From an uncultured Clostridia bacterium (lineage in GTDB: Bacteria > Bacillota_A > Clostridia > Oscillospirales > Oscillospiraceae): DNA of 31,455 nucleotides. Shown in pieces: positions 1 through 6,328 of the stretch. How positions within the stretch are numbered: the first letter of the stretch is position 1; each line of letters begins with the position of its first letter. A model generated the notes under the pieces. That model saw only the letters and a program-made list of their open reading frames with translations. It searched no databases and was not told the origin of the DNA. The stretch lies in assembly GCA_947307505.1 (NCBI GenBank), contig CAMZJG010000001.1, positions 1 to 31,455 on the forward strand, given 5' to 3'. Position numbers and translations under genes: made by a program.

Positions 1-85
1 CCAGCCGAGAAAATCTTTTGTTTTTTCATTGTCTACTTGACGGGGTGCGGTTCAGAACCTGTCCGGCATACTGCCCGTTGTTCAG

Positions 86-982
86 TTATCTTTCCTGGTT
101 CCGTTGTCTGTGCTTCAGCCATTGATCCAGGAGTTTGAAGATCGTCTCCTCTATCCTTGCGGGGGAGTAGGTTTTGGGGAAGTATTTGCGGAGCTTGTCC
201 AGCGGGATGTTGATGCTGGCGGCCTGGGGCTTTTTCTGCTCCATCATGATCTGGAGCATATTGTCCTCGTTCAGCTCGCCAGTTTGACTGAGCCTCCGCA
301 TCCGCTGTGCCTGGGAAACGGAAGGGGTGGCCTGCTCACTGTCCATCGTTTCAATCAAGAGGCGCTGCTCCGGTTCGGTCAGCGCCGCGATCTGATATGC
401 AGGCGTCAGGGAGATCTTTTTGTCGTCCACCATCTGCATCAGCTCCGGGACCAGGTTGTTGAGGGAGATAATATTACGGACGGTATCTCCGCTGATACCG
501 TCCGTATTTCCCACTTCATCGTCGCTGCGGAAATAAGCCGAATTATTCGGCGGATTTTCTTGCGTTTGTTTTGGCGGCCTTCCCGCCGTGCGTTTGATGG
601 CCTCCAGCCGCATTTTATACGCCTTAGCCCGTTCGCTGGGCAGCACGTCCTCCCGCTGGGCGTTGGAATCCACAAGCTGGATGATGGCTTCGTCGTCGGT
701 CAAGTCGCGGACGATGCAGGGCATATCCGTGAAACCTGCCCGCTCGGAGGCCAGCTTGCGCCGATGCCCGGCGACGATCTCATACCCGCCCTCGACCCTT
801 GGACGGACGATTGCGGGCACCACAACGCCATTCTGCATCACGCTGTCCACAGTGTCCAGCATAGCTTGATCCTCCCGGATGCCATAGGGATGAGCAGGGA
901 AAGGATGAAGCTCATTTAGCGGGATGCAGATGATTTGTTCCGCAGCCTGACTCCGTTTTGAGGGTGAGCTCTCTTTCATCAT
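86..982 (-). CDS. ParB/RepB/Spo0J family partition protein (element type)
   Basis: This is a 298-residue ParB-like DNA-binding protein. The N-terminal ParB/sulfiredoxin-like domain (about residues 18-110) contains the nucleotide-binding Gly72-His-Arg-Arg motif (family form GxRR) and is followed by a helix-turn-helix stretch around residues 150-190. In the family the protein binds centromere-like sites and spreads as a CTP-dependent clamp to segregate or stabilise DNA. No ParA partner is visible. If there is one, it lies beyond the left edge, where transcription heads. The start at 982 has a GGAGG site seven bases upstream. ParBs of this length with a C-terminal IPLDKLRKYFP-type tail are typical of Clostridia integrative elements rather than the chromosomal Spo0J locus, so I read it as element cargo. 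No parS-like palindrome was found. The family call is firm; the element assignment is inference. Confidence 0.88.
   Translation of the reverse strand: MMKESSPSKRSQAAEQIICIPLNELHPFPAHPYGIREDQAMLDTVDSVMQNGVVVPAIVRPRVEGGYEIVAGHRRKLASERAGFTDMPCIVRDLTDDEAIIQLVDSNAQREDVLPSERAKAYKMRLEAIKRTAGRPPKQTQENPPNNSAYFRSDDEVGNTDGISGDTVRNIISLNNLVPELMQMVDDKKISLTPAYQIAALTEPEQRLLIETMDSEQATPSVSQAQRMRRLSQTGELNEDNMLQIMMEQKKPQAASINIPLDKLRKYFPKTYSPARIEETIFKLLDQWLKHRQRNQER
475..506. repeat. Perfect 13-bp inverted repeat inside parB
   Basis: Two perfectly complementary 13-base arms (475-487, TACGGACGGTATC, and 494-506) flank a 6-base loop. They lie within the part of parB that encodes its helix-turn-helix. In the mRNA this would be a very stable hairpin. 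No function is known. Confidence 0.7.
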
Positions 983-1033
983 ATTAGTTCCTCCATATAG
1001 ATTTTTATGGAACGAAAGTAATACACGCTGATT

Positions 1034-1189
1034 CTATTCATAAGTCTCAATTCGTTTTTGCTCAGCGGGAAGCTCTTTATACTTTTTTGCAACTGATACG
1101 ATATCCTGGAGCATCTGCTTTTTGATTGTAAAGCTCATGTTGGCCATTTCAGAGAACGGGATGCTCAATGGTGGTGCTGTCTTCAGCAT
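1034..1189 (-). CDS. Possible 51-aa small protein or gene remnant
   Basis: This is an open frame of 51 codons upstream of parB and on the same strand. It starts MLKTAPPLSIPF and ends in a charged, lysine-rich helix (KKYKELPAEQKRIETYE). No ribosome binding site precedes the ATG at 1189 or the internal ATGs, so it may be the surviving C-terminal end of a larger element gene. No family is recognised. It lies in the 420-base interval between parB and the next cassette. Confidence 0.25.
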   Translation of the reverse strand: MLKTAPPLSIPFSEMANMSFTIKKQMLQDIVSVAKKYKELPAEQKRIETYE

Positions 1190-1219
1190 GGCTATTTAGT
1201 ATGAAAAGCGTATCAATAA

Positions 1220-1254
1220 GCCCGGCGGATATTCAGGCGTCCGCCGGGCCTTTT
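1220..1254 (+). terminator. Rho-independent terminator
   Basis: A perfect 10-bp stem (GCCCGGCGGA, 1220-1229, with TCCGCCGGGC, 1240-1249) is followed by a short T run at 1251-1254. It points rightward, yet no intact rightward gene precedes it, so it is probably a leftover from a lost gene. Confidence 0.65.
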
Positions 1255-1341
1255 GCTGTCCGGAGTTGGCTTCCCGACGTTTCCGGCAGCGGGGAAACGG
1301 CGGATCACGGAAAATAATTATCGAAATACAATAAAATATCA

Positions 1342-1370
1342 TTGACAAAAAGAAAATACCGTGCTATCCT
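1342..1370 (+). promoter_or_regulatory. Sigma-A-type promoter for the DUF2975/HTH/radical SAM cassette
   Basis: TTGACA at 1342-1347, a 17-base spacer and TATCCT at 1365-1370 lie 32 bases ahead of the first gene. The sequence just upstream (1310-1341) is AT-rich, like an UP element. Confidence 0.65.
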
Positions 1371-1402
1371 GCCCGTGACGATGATCCTGAGGAGGGAGTA
1401 TC

Positions 1403-1882
1403 ATGGAACAGAAGACCTTATCCCGCTGGCTGAAGGTGATCCTGGTGGGCGTGGGGCTCTGCGGGCTGGTGGTCTATGGGGCGGTCCTGCCACTCTATGG
1501 GCAATCGCTCGTGGGACAGAACCCCGATATGGCAAACCGCTACTGGCCCTGGCTGATCTTTCTCTGGGCCACCGGCGTGCCCTGCTATGCAGCCCTGGTC
1601 ATCGGCTGGAGGATCGCCGTGAACATAGGAAAAGACCGTTCCTTTTCAGAAGATAACGCCCGGCACCTGAAGCGGATCGCCCTGCTGGCGGCGGGGGACG
1701 CGGTGTTCTTTTTCATCGGGAACATCGTCCTCCTGTTTGCGAACATGAGCCACCCCGGCGTGGTGCTCGGCTCGCTCCTGGTGGTGTTTGCCGGCGTAGC
1801 GGTGTCCGTTGCAGCCGCCGCTCTGTCCCATCTGGTCCTGAAGGCGGCCCTGCTTCAGGAACAGAGCGACCTGACGATCTGA
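1403..1882 (+). CDS. DUF2975 family membrane protein
   Basis: This is a 159-residue integral membrane protein with four predicted transmembrane segments (about residues 11-33, 48-70, 92-112 and 118-145) and a short charged loop with the family-like KDRSFSEDNARHLKRIA stretch between the second and third. DUF2975 proteins are small Bacillota membrane proteins of unknown function, almost always encoded next to a short Cro/CI-type regulator, as here (10-base gap). The pair is thought to act as a membrane-linked regulatory unit, but no mechanism is established. The start has a GAGGAGGG site upstream. The family call rests on length, topology, the RSFSEDNARHLKRIA segment and the HTH partner. Confidence 0.75.
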   Translation: MEQKTLSRWLKVILVGVGLCGLVVYGAVLPLYGQSLVGQNPDMANRYWPWLIFLWATGVPCYAALVIGWRIAVNIGKDRSFSEDNARHLKRIALLAAGDAVFFFIGNIVLLFANMSHPGVVLGSLLVVFAGVAVSVAAAALSHLVLKAALLQEQSDLTI

Positions 1883-1892
1883 GGAGGGGGCC

Positions 1893-2111
1893 ATGGAAGG
1901 CGAGATCATTTTCAACATTGACGTGATGCTGGCCAAGCGCAAGATGAGCCTGACGGAGCTGTCCTCCCGGGTAGGCATCACCCTGGCCAACATGTCCATC
2001 CTCAAAACGGGAAAGGCGAAGGCAGTCAAGATCTCCACCCTGTCCAAGCTCTGCGAGGCCCTGGACTGCCAGCCCGGGGACCTGTTTGAATATCGGAAGC
2101 CGGAGCCATGA
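1893..2111 (+). CDS. Short Cro/CI-type HTH regulator (YozG-like)
   Basis: This 72-residue protein is a single helix-turn-helix domain. Helices cover about residues 10-60, with the recognition region near RVGITLANMSILKTGKAKAVKISTL split across residues 26-50, and a typical end, LCEALDCQPGDLFEY. It matches the small XRE regulators that accompany DUF2975 proteins. A GGAGGGGG site precedes the ATG. The stop overlaps the start of the radical SAM gene by four bases (ATGA), so the three genes are translationally coupled and form one operon. It probably controls its own operon promoter; this is inference. Confidence 0.85.
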   Translation: MEGEIIFNIDVMLAKRKMSLTELSSRVGITLANMSILKTGKAKAVKISTLSKLCEALDCQPGDLFEYRKPEP

Positions 2112-3481
2112 ACGTCAAGCTGATCCAGCCCGGGATGCACAAGCGGCCCATGGACACGGATCTGAAGCTGCACATGGCCCCGCCCCTGGGGCTGCTCACC
2201 GTGGCGGCTCTGCTTCGCAAGGAGCATCGGGTCACGTTGGAGAACGAAAACATCGGTCCCGTTGACCTGAACGATTCCCCGGACATCGTGGGGATCTCGG
2301 TGACGGTGGACGTGCTTCCCCGGGCCATGGAGATCGCCCGGATCTACCGCAGCCGGGGGATCCAGGTGGTGGCCGGGGGCATCCACATCACCACCGCCGC
2401 CGATACCGTCCCGGAGGACGCCTTCGACGCTCTGTGCATCGGCGCAGCGGAGGGGACCTGGCCGGAGATCATGAGGGATCTGGCTCGTGGCGAGCTGAAA
2501 AAGCGCTATCGCTGCACAGGCGCCCTGCGGGGTGAGGATATCGTCTCCCCGGCCTATGACATGGTCTCGGCGGCGGATTATCTCTACTGTAATGTGGTGC
2601 ATACCAGCCGGGGCTGCCCCTTCCGCTGCGATTTCTGCTACAACAGCAGCCGGGAGCATCAGTATGTCAACCGGCCCATCGGGGACGTGCTGGCAGATAT
2701 CCGGGCAACGGGGCAGAAACACATCCTGTTCATCGACGATAATTTCGCGGGCAACCGGGCCTGGACGAGGGAATTTCTTCGAACGATCCGTCCGCTGGGC
2801 CTGAAGTGGAATGCCGCCGTCTCCCTGGATGTGGCCCGGGAGCCGGAGCTGCTGGATCTGATGCGCTCCAGCGGCTGCCGCAGCCTTTTCATCGGCTTTG
2901 AGAGCATCGACCCTCATTCCATCGACAGCGTCCACAAGGGGCAGAACCGCACCGAGGGCTATGACCGGGCAGTGGCGGAGATCCATCGCCGGGGCATCAT
3001 GATCAACGGCAGCTTCGTCTTCGGCTTGGACGGGGACACGCCGGAGACCTTCTCCGCCACCCTGGACTGGATCGTACGCAACCGCATCGAGACCGTGACC
3101 TCTCATATCCTGACCCCCTATCCCGGAACTGTGCTCTATGACCGCATGCTGGCGGAGGGAAGGCTGCTGACCCACGACCTGTCCCTCTATAACACGGCCC
3201 ATGTGGTCTTCCGGCCAAAGGGCATGACCCCGGAAGAACTGTATCAGGGTTATCTGTGGATGTACAGGCAGATTTACAGTCTGAAAAACATTCTCCGCCG
3301 CCGTCCCGAAGCCCGACAGCAGCGGATGAGTTATTGGCTGTTCAATCTGCTCTACCGCAAATACGGCGGTTTGACGGACCGGCTTTGCAAGCTGGTCTCC
3401 TATGAGCGCATCGGGCATCTGGCTCAGCTGCTGAGCCGCTACCGGGGCAGACGGAGCGATTCCCGGGCCGAGGGGATCTGA
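2108..3481 (+). CDS. Cobalamin-binding-type radical SAM enzyme
   Basis: This 457-residue protein has two parts. Residues 1-140 resemble a B12-binding Rossmann domain (PPLGLLTVAALL, DIVGISVTVD, VVAGGIHIT, and AAEGTWPEIM near residue 115), but no clear DxHxxG cobalt ligand is visible, so cobalamin would bind base-off without a lower His, or not at all. Residues 160-400 form the radical SAM barrel, with the cluster cysteines at Cys170, Cys174 and Cys177 (CPFRCDFC). The class includes methyltransferases and ring-forming enzymes in lipid, hopanoid and natural-product pathways. The substrate cannot be read from sequence. It is the third gene of the DUF2975-HTH operon, which is not the usual composition of that pair, so the enzyme may be its functional output. 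No precursor peptide gene was seen nearby. Confidence 0.85.
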   Translation: MNVKLIQPGMHKRPMDTDLKLHMAPPLGLLTVAALLRKEHRVTLENENIGPVDLNDSPDIVGISVTVDVLPRAMEIARIYRSRGIQVVAGGIHITTAADTVPEDAFDALCIGAAEGTWPEIMRDLARGELKKRYRCTGALRGEDIVSPAYDMVSAADYLYCNVVHTSRGCPFRCDFCYNSSREHQYVNRPIGDVLADIRATGQKHILFIDDNFAGNRAWTREFLRTIRPLGLKWNAAVSLDVAREPELLDLMRSSGCRSLFIGFESIDPHSIDSVHKGQNRTEGYDRAVAEIHRRGIMINGSFVFGLDGDTPETFSATLDWIVRNRIETVTSHILTPYPGTVLYDRMLAEGRLLTHDLSLYNTAHVVFRPKGMTPEELYQGYLWMYRQIYSLKNILRRRPEARQQRMSYWLFNLLYRKYGGLTDRLCKLVSYERIGHLAQLLSRYRGRRSDSRAEGI

Positions 3482-3525
3482 GAAAACGCAAGCCGCCGCC
3501 CTCTTCCCGAGGGGGGCGAGCAGGG

Positions 3526-3903
3526 GTGGTAAGGTGGCGCACCGAATTGCCGGGTTTATTTGTCGTTTTGTTCGTCTATCTCGTTCAGTTTCTTTGCGAA
3601 GCCGTGATCGCCGCGCCGATCCCCCTGATGATCCTGTGGCTGACGAAAAAGAAGCGGGCAGCTAAGGCCGCTTTTATCGTATGCCTGCTTCTGGCGCTGA
3701 CGGCGTCTATGCTGATTGCGCGCAGACCTTATTTTCGCTGCCCTGAAAAATACAGGCCTTATATCACAGAGAAAGAAGAGGAGCGGATCGTCAGCTTCAA
3801 CAGCGGCGTCTGGAATCCCTATATCCCGATTTTTCCCGTCTGCGTCACCGTATTGGATATGGACGGATATCGGATGCATGTGCGGACGAAATATAAGATT
3901 TGA
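3526..3903 (+). CDS. Small hypothetical membrane protein
   Basis: This 125-residue protein starts at GTG 3526. It has two hydrophobic segments (about residues 9-39 and 45-65) separated by a short KKKRAAK loop, then a soluble tail of about 60 residues ending VRTKYKI. It sits 44 bases after the radical SAM gene and may be the last gene of that operon. Its base composition is lower in GC than its neighbours, as would fit element cargo. The start is uncertain because the ribosome binding site (AGGGG) abuts the GTG. No family is recognised. Confidence 0.5.
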   Translation: MVRWRTELPGLFVVLFVYLVQFLCEAVIAAPIPLMILWLTKKKRAAKAAFIVCLLLALTASMLIARRPYFRCPEKYRPYITEKEEERIVSFNSGVWNPYIPIFPVCVTVLDMDGYRMHVRTKYKI

Positions 3904-4200
3904 CAAAACGGCTCTTTTTACTAATTCTGGTTTCCAAAGTCTATGATCCGCGATTACCCAACAGTCTAAAGCAAACCGTGGGATGTGAACATTGTGCTCC
4001 GGGATGCAAACAATCTTGGAGGCACTCGGTTCCCATCCGGCGGGGTGCAGCTCACGCGGCAGGGACGAGTGCCACGCCCCTAGCCGATTGTGATTGCCAT
4101 TTTATCCCACTTCAAGAGCAAATCAAAAACGCAGACGAAAAACGCCCGGAGACCCTTGAAATATAACGCTTTGTGCCAGCTTCGTCTGTCACATGGTGAC
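3904..4200. other. Gene-free interval with inverted repeats, probable element edge
   Basis: No convincing gene is present. Two inverted repeats are visible: CAGACGAA (4132-4139) with TTCGTCTG (4181-4188), and GTCAC-ATG-GTGAC (4188-4200), which ends exactly where the tRNA-like sequence begins. Arm-type repeats next to a tRNA are what an integrase-bound element end would look like, but no integrase gene is in the window. Confidence 0.4.
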
Positions 4201-4276
4201 TAGAAACTGGCCCACGTGGGAGAGCGTTCGGTTCGCATCCGAGAGGTCGAGGGTTCGAATCCCTTCGTCTCCACCA
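4201..4276 (+). tRNA. tRNA-Ala(CGC)-like sequence, 5' acceptor strand degenerate (probable att scar)
   Basis: Counting back from the encoded CCA (4274-4276), every canonical position falls in register. T arm: GAGGG/CCCTT stem with TTCGAAT loop. Anticodon arm: TTCGG/CCGAG stem with loop TTCGCAT, giving anticodon CGC. Also present are G18-G19, A14, A21, T8, and U70, the alanine identity base that would pair with G3. In contrast, positions 1-7 (TAGAAAC) pair with positions 66-72 (CGTCTCC) at only about two of seven positions, and the D stem has a C12-A23 mismatch. The 3' part is therefore a good tRNA-Ala, while the 5' end is replaced or decayed. This is the usual outcome at the distal end of an element integrated into a tRNA gene, where only the 3' part is duplicated. 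It is unlikely to make a functional tRNA. Confidence 0.6.
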
Positions 4277-4281
4277 AAGTG

Positions 4282-4310
4282 AAAAGCACTTGCGAAAGCA
4301 AGTGCTTTTT
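4282..4310 (+). terminator. Rho-independent terminator after the tRNA-like sequence
   Basis: A perfect 12-bp stem (AAAAGCACTTGC, 4282-4293, with its complement, 4298-4309), a GAAA tetraloop and a T run lie six bases after the CCA end. It fits the native end of a tRNA transcription unit, supporting the idea that DNA to the right is original chromosome. Confidence 0.9.
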
Positions 4311-4320
4311 GCATCGATGT

Positions 4321-4486
4321 GTTCCGCGTGCGCGGAACGTGACGTCGGCTTCGCCTTGCGCTGTGACCTCCTGGCGTGATGTGCACTTCGTGCGTGGGCG
4401 GTACGCATCACATCGCTTTTGCCGCAAGGCAAAAACATCACTCCGCCCCCGGCGGAGCATCATTTGCCCGTCAGGGCAAACATCAC
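4321..4486. repeat. Array of small hairpins joined by CATCAC-like linkers
   Basis: Successive palindromes are: GTTCCGCG/CGCGGAAC (4321-4338), a weak GGC-TTC-GCC (4347-4355), GCACTTCGTGC (4383-4393) nested in GTGATG/CATCAC arms, TTTTGCC/GGCAAAA (4417-4434), CTCCGCC/GGCGGAG (4441-4457) and TTTGCCC/GGGCAAA (4463-4480). The last three are each followed by CATCAC or CATCAT. The stem sequences all differ, but the linker and spacing recur. There is no coding potential. It resembles a modular intergenic repeat family rather than a single structured RNA. Confidence 0.65.
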
Positions 4487-4568
4487 GGATCCTTGAATCC
4501 TTTGGCGGAAGTCAGTTATTGCGGAGTTTTAGAAAACCGGAGTTTTAACCAATTACTGCAATCACGAA

Positions 4569-4591
4569 CAGGGGGCCATTTGGCACCCCTG
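4569..4591. terminator. Terminator-like hairpin
   Basis: CAGGGG plus GCC (4569-4577) pairs with GGC plus CCCCTG (4582-4591) with single-base bulges, followed by ATTTTGATT. It could end rightward transcription coming out of the hairpin-array region. The rest of 4487-4660 shows nothing I can name. Confidence 0.4.
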
Positions 4592-4660
4592 ATTTTGATT
4601 CCTACGGATAAAGGATAAGCCGGAGGGTTTGACTCCGTGTCTTTTCCATAGAAGGGCAAG

Positions 4661-4689
4661 TTGACGGCCGGGGAACTGCAATGATAAAT
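4661..4689 (+). promoter_or_regulatory. Putative promoter for the FAD oxidoreductase gene
   Basis: TTGACG (4661-4666) and ATAAAT (4684-4689) are separated by 17 bases, about 50 bases upstream of the start. The -35 is good and the -10 is weak. An AT-rich tract (4681-4715) follows. Confidence 0.4.
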
Positions 4690-4738
4690 TGAAGATAATA
4701 ATATAAAATAAACAAAGTCAAGAATGGGGGACGAGGAA

Positions 4739-6235
4739 ATGGCAGGCAGGATCTACCACGAACCCGCAAGCGACATTGAGGTCTATGCGGAATGCGACGT
4801 ACTGGTGGTGGGCGCCGGCGCGGCGGGACACAGCGCCGCCGTGGCAGCCGCCCGGGCGGGCTGCAGAGACGTCATTCTGATGGAGCGCTACGGCTACTCC
4901 GGCGGCGACGTCACCGGCGACTATGTCCTCATGGTCCCGAAGCTCTCCTGGAAAACCCTCCCCTTCGTGCGGGGGATCCAGGAGGAATGGTTCGACCGGA
5001 TGGAGAAGGCCGTGCCGGGCTCCACCTGGGGCCCCACCCTGGATGAGATCGGCAAAAAGGACAAGATGCTCATTGAGCGCTGGAAAATGAAGATGGACAC
5101 CACCAGTCCCGGAGATGATCCGGTCCTCGTCCGGTCCGTATACTACGACGGTCCCCAGCTGGAGATCGAGATGGACCTGATGCTCCTGGAGCTCAGCGAC
5201 CGCATCCGCATCCTCTACCACAGCTGGGGCACCCGCCCCATCATGGACGGGAACGTCATCAAGGGCGTGATCTTCGAGAGCAAGGAGGGACGGAAGGCCG
5301 TCTTTGCGAAGGTGGTGATCGACGCCACCGGCGACGGCGACCTGTTCCGGCAGACCGGCGCGCCCTACGAGGACCTGTCCGGGGAGAACACCCGCTCCCA
5401 CAACACGACCCTGGCCTGGCGGGTAGGCGGCGTGAATACGCAGTACCTGGAGGACTGGCGCAAATCCCACCCCGACCTCTGGCGGGAACTCAACCGCAAC
5501 CTGATGCAGATGACAGGTCTTGCCGGCAGCGCTCCCTCCTGGGACGAGCCCAACGGCAACTGCCTGGTGTTCAACCGGCACTCCAATGTGAACTGCTCCA
5601 CCATCAAGGACCTGACCGCCACGGAGATCAATACCAGGAAGGCCATCCGGGACGTCATCGCCTACTGCAAGCGCGTCCTGCCCGGAGCATACAAGGATAT
5701 GTATCTGCTGAGCATCGCCCCTCAGACCGGGGTCCGCTGCAGCCGACGTCTTTCCGGCGAATACGTGATGTCTGCCAAGGACTGGGTCTTCGGCCTGCAG
5801 CATGACGACGTCATTGCCTGGCACTCCACCATCTGCCGCCTGAACGACTGTGCCCCCGTGGAGATCCCCTACCGCGCCATCCTGCCCAGGAAGGTGGATA
5901 ATCTGCTCTGCCCGGGCCGCCATATCTCCGCGGATCCCATCGCCATCGACTGGGTCAACCTCATTCCCCAATGCATCGGCACCGGGCAGGCCGCAGGCGT
6001 GGCCGCAGCCGTGGCGGTGGCGGACGGCGTCGGCACCCACAGCGTGGATATCCGCAAGGTGCAGAATATCCTGATCGATCAGAACGTTCCCCTGCCCCGG
6101 AACGAACGGGTGGATCCCTGCTATGAGGAGCTCTGCCGGGAATTCGACTACGGCCGCTATACGGAGATCGCCAGGCAGGCGAAGGAAGATCCGTCCATCA
6201 TGGACAACTACAAGCCCAGGTCTGCCTGGAGCTGA
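4739..6235 (+). CDS. FAD-dependent oxidoreductase (FAD_oxidored family)
   Basis: This 498-residue flavoprotein starts with a Rossmann FAD-binding fold: VLVVGAGAAG at residues 21-30, followed by an acidic ribose-binding end, MERYG. A second FAD-contact region near the C terminus reads CPGRHISAD...QCIGTGQAAGVAAAVA, the classic ending of this family. Substrates in the family are diverse, often hydroxy- or unsaturated acids, and cannot be predicted here. I chose the ATG at 4739 over the one at 4724 because GGGGGA lies eight bases before it, while nothing resembling a ribosome binding site precedes 4724. It has no signal peptide, so it is cytoplasmic. It converges on the GRE1 gene with a shared terminator between them, so it is not co-transcribed with any GRE gene. 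A role in the same pathway is inferred from proximity only. Confidence 0.85.
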   Translation: MAGRIYHEPASDIEVYAECDVLVVGAGAAGHSAAVAAARAGCRDVILMERYGYSGGDVTGDYVLMVPKLSWKTLPFVRGIQEEWFDRMEKAVPGSTWGPTLDEIGKKDKMLIERWKMKMDTTSPGDDPVLVRSVYYDGPQLEIEMDLMLLELSDRIRILYHSWGTRPIMDGNVIKGVIFESKEGRKAVFAKVVIDATGDGDLFRQTGAPYEDLSGENTRSHNTTLAWRVGGVNTQYLEDWRKSHPDLWRELNRNLMQMTGLAGSAPSWDEPNGNCLVFNRHSNVNCSTIKDLTATEINTRKAIRDVIAYCKRVLPGAYKDMYLLSIAPQTGVRCSRRLSGEYVMSAKDWVFGLQHDDVIAWHSTICRLNDCAPVEIPYRAILPRKVDNLLCPGRHISADPIAIDWVNLIPQCIGTGQAAGVAAAVAVADGVGTHSVDIRKVQNILIDQNVPLPRNERVDPCYEELCREFDYGRYTEIARQAKEDPSIMDNYKPRSAWS

Positions 6236-6275
6236 GGGCACGCTCCCCGCAGGCATCAATATGGATGAAATACAG

Positions 6276-6306
6276 GCGCCGATCTGGTCATGGACCAGGT
6301 CGGCGC
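6276..6306. terminator. Bidirectional terminator between FAD oxidoreductase and GRE1
   Basis: A 14-bp stem (GCGCCGATCTGGTC, 6276-6289, with 6293-6306, one G-T pair) has a 3-base loop and lies between two convergent genes. T-rich sequence follows on the right. Confidence 0.75.
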
Positions 6307-6328
6307 TTGATCATTTGTTTCTTCTGCC

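Noticed and set aside
1..4200. parS sites for the ParB and an integrase gene for the element
   Set aside because: I looked for centromere-like palindromes and a tyrosine or serine recombinase in this part and found none; they may lie outside the window.
4112..4463. Leftward open frames across the tRNA-like sequence with products like GFEPSTSRMRTERS
   Set aside because: This is a well-known false protein obtained by translating the antisense strand of tRNA genes; it is a common database artefact.
4321..4486. CRISPR array
   Set aside because: The hairpins differ in sequence and length, there is no constant repeat of 23-47 bases with unique spacers, and no cas gene is in the window.
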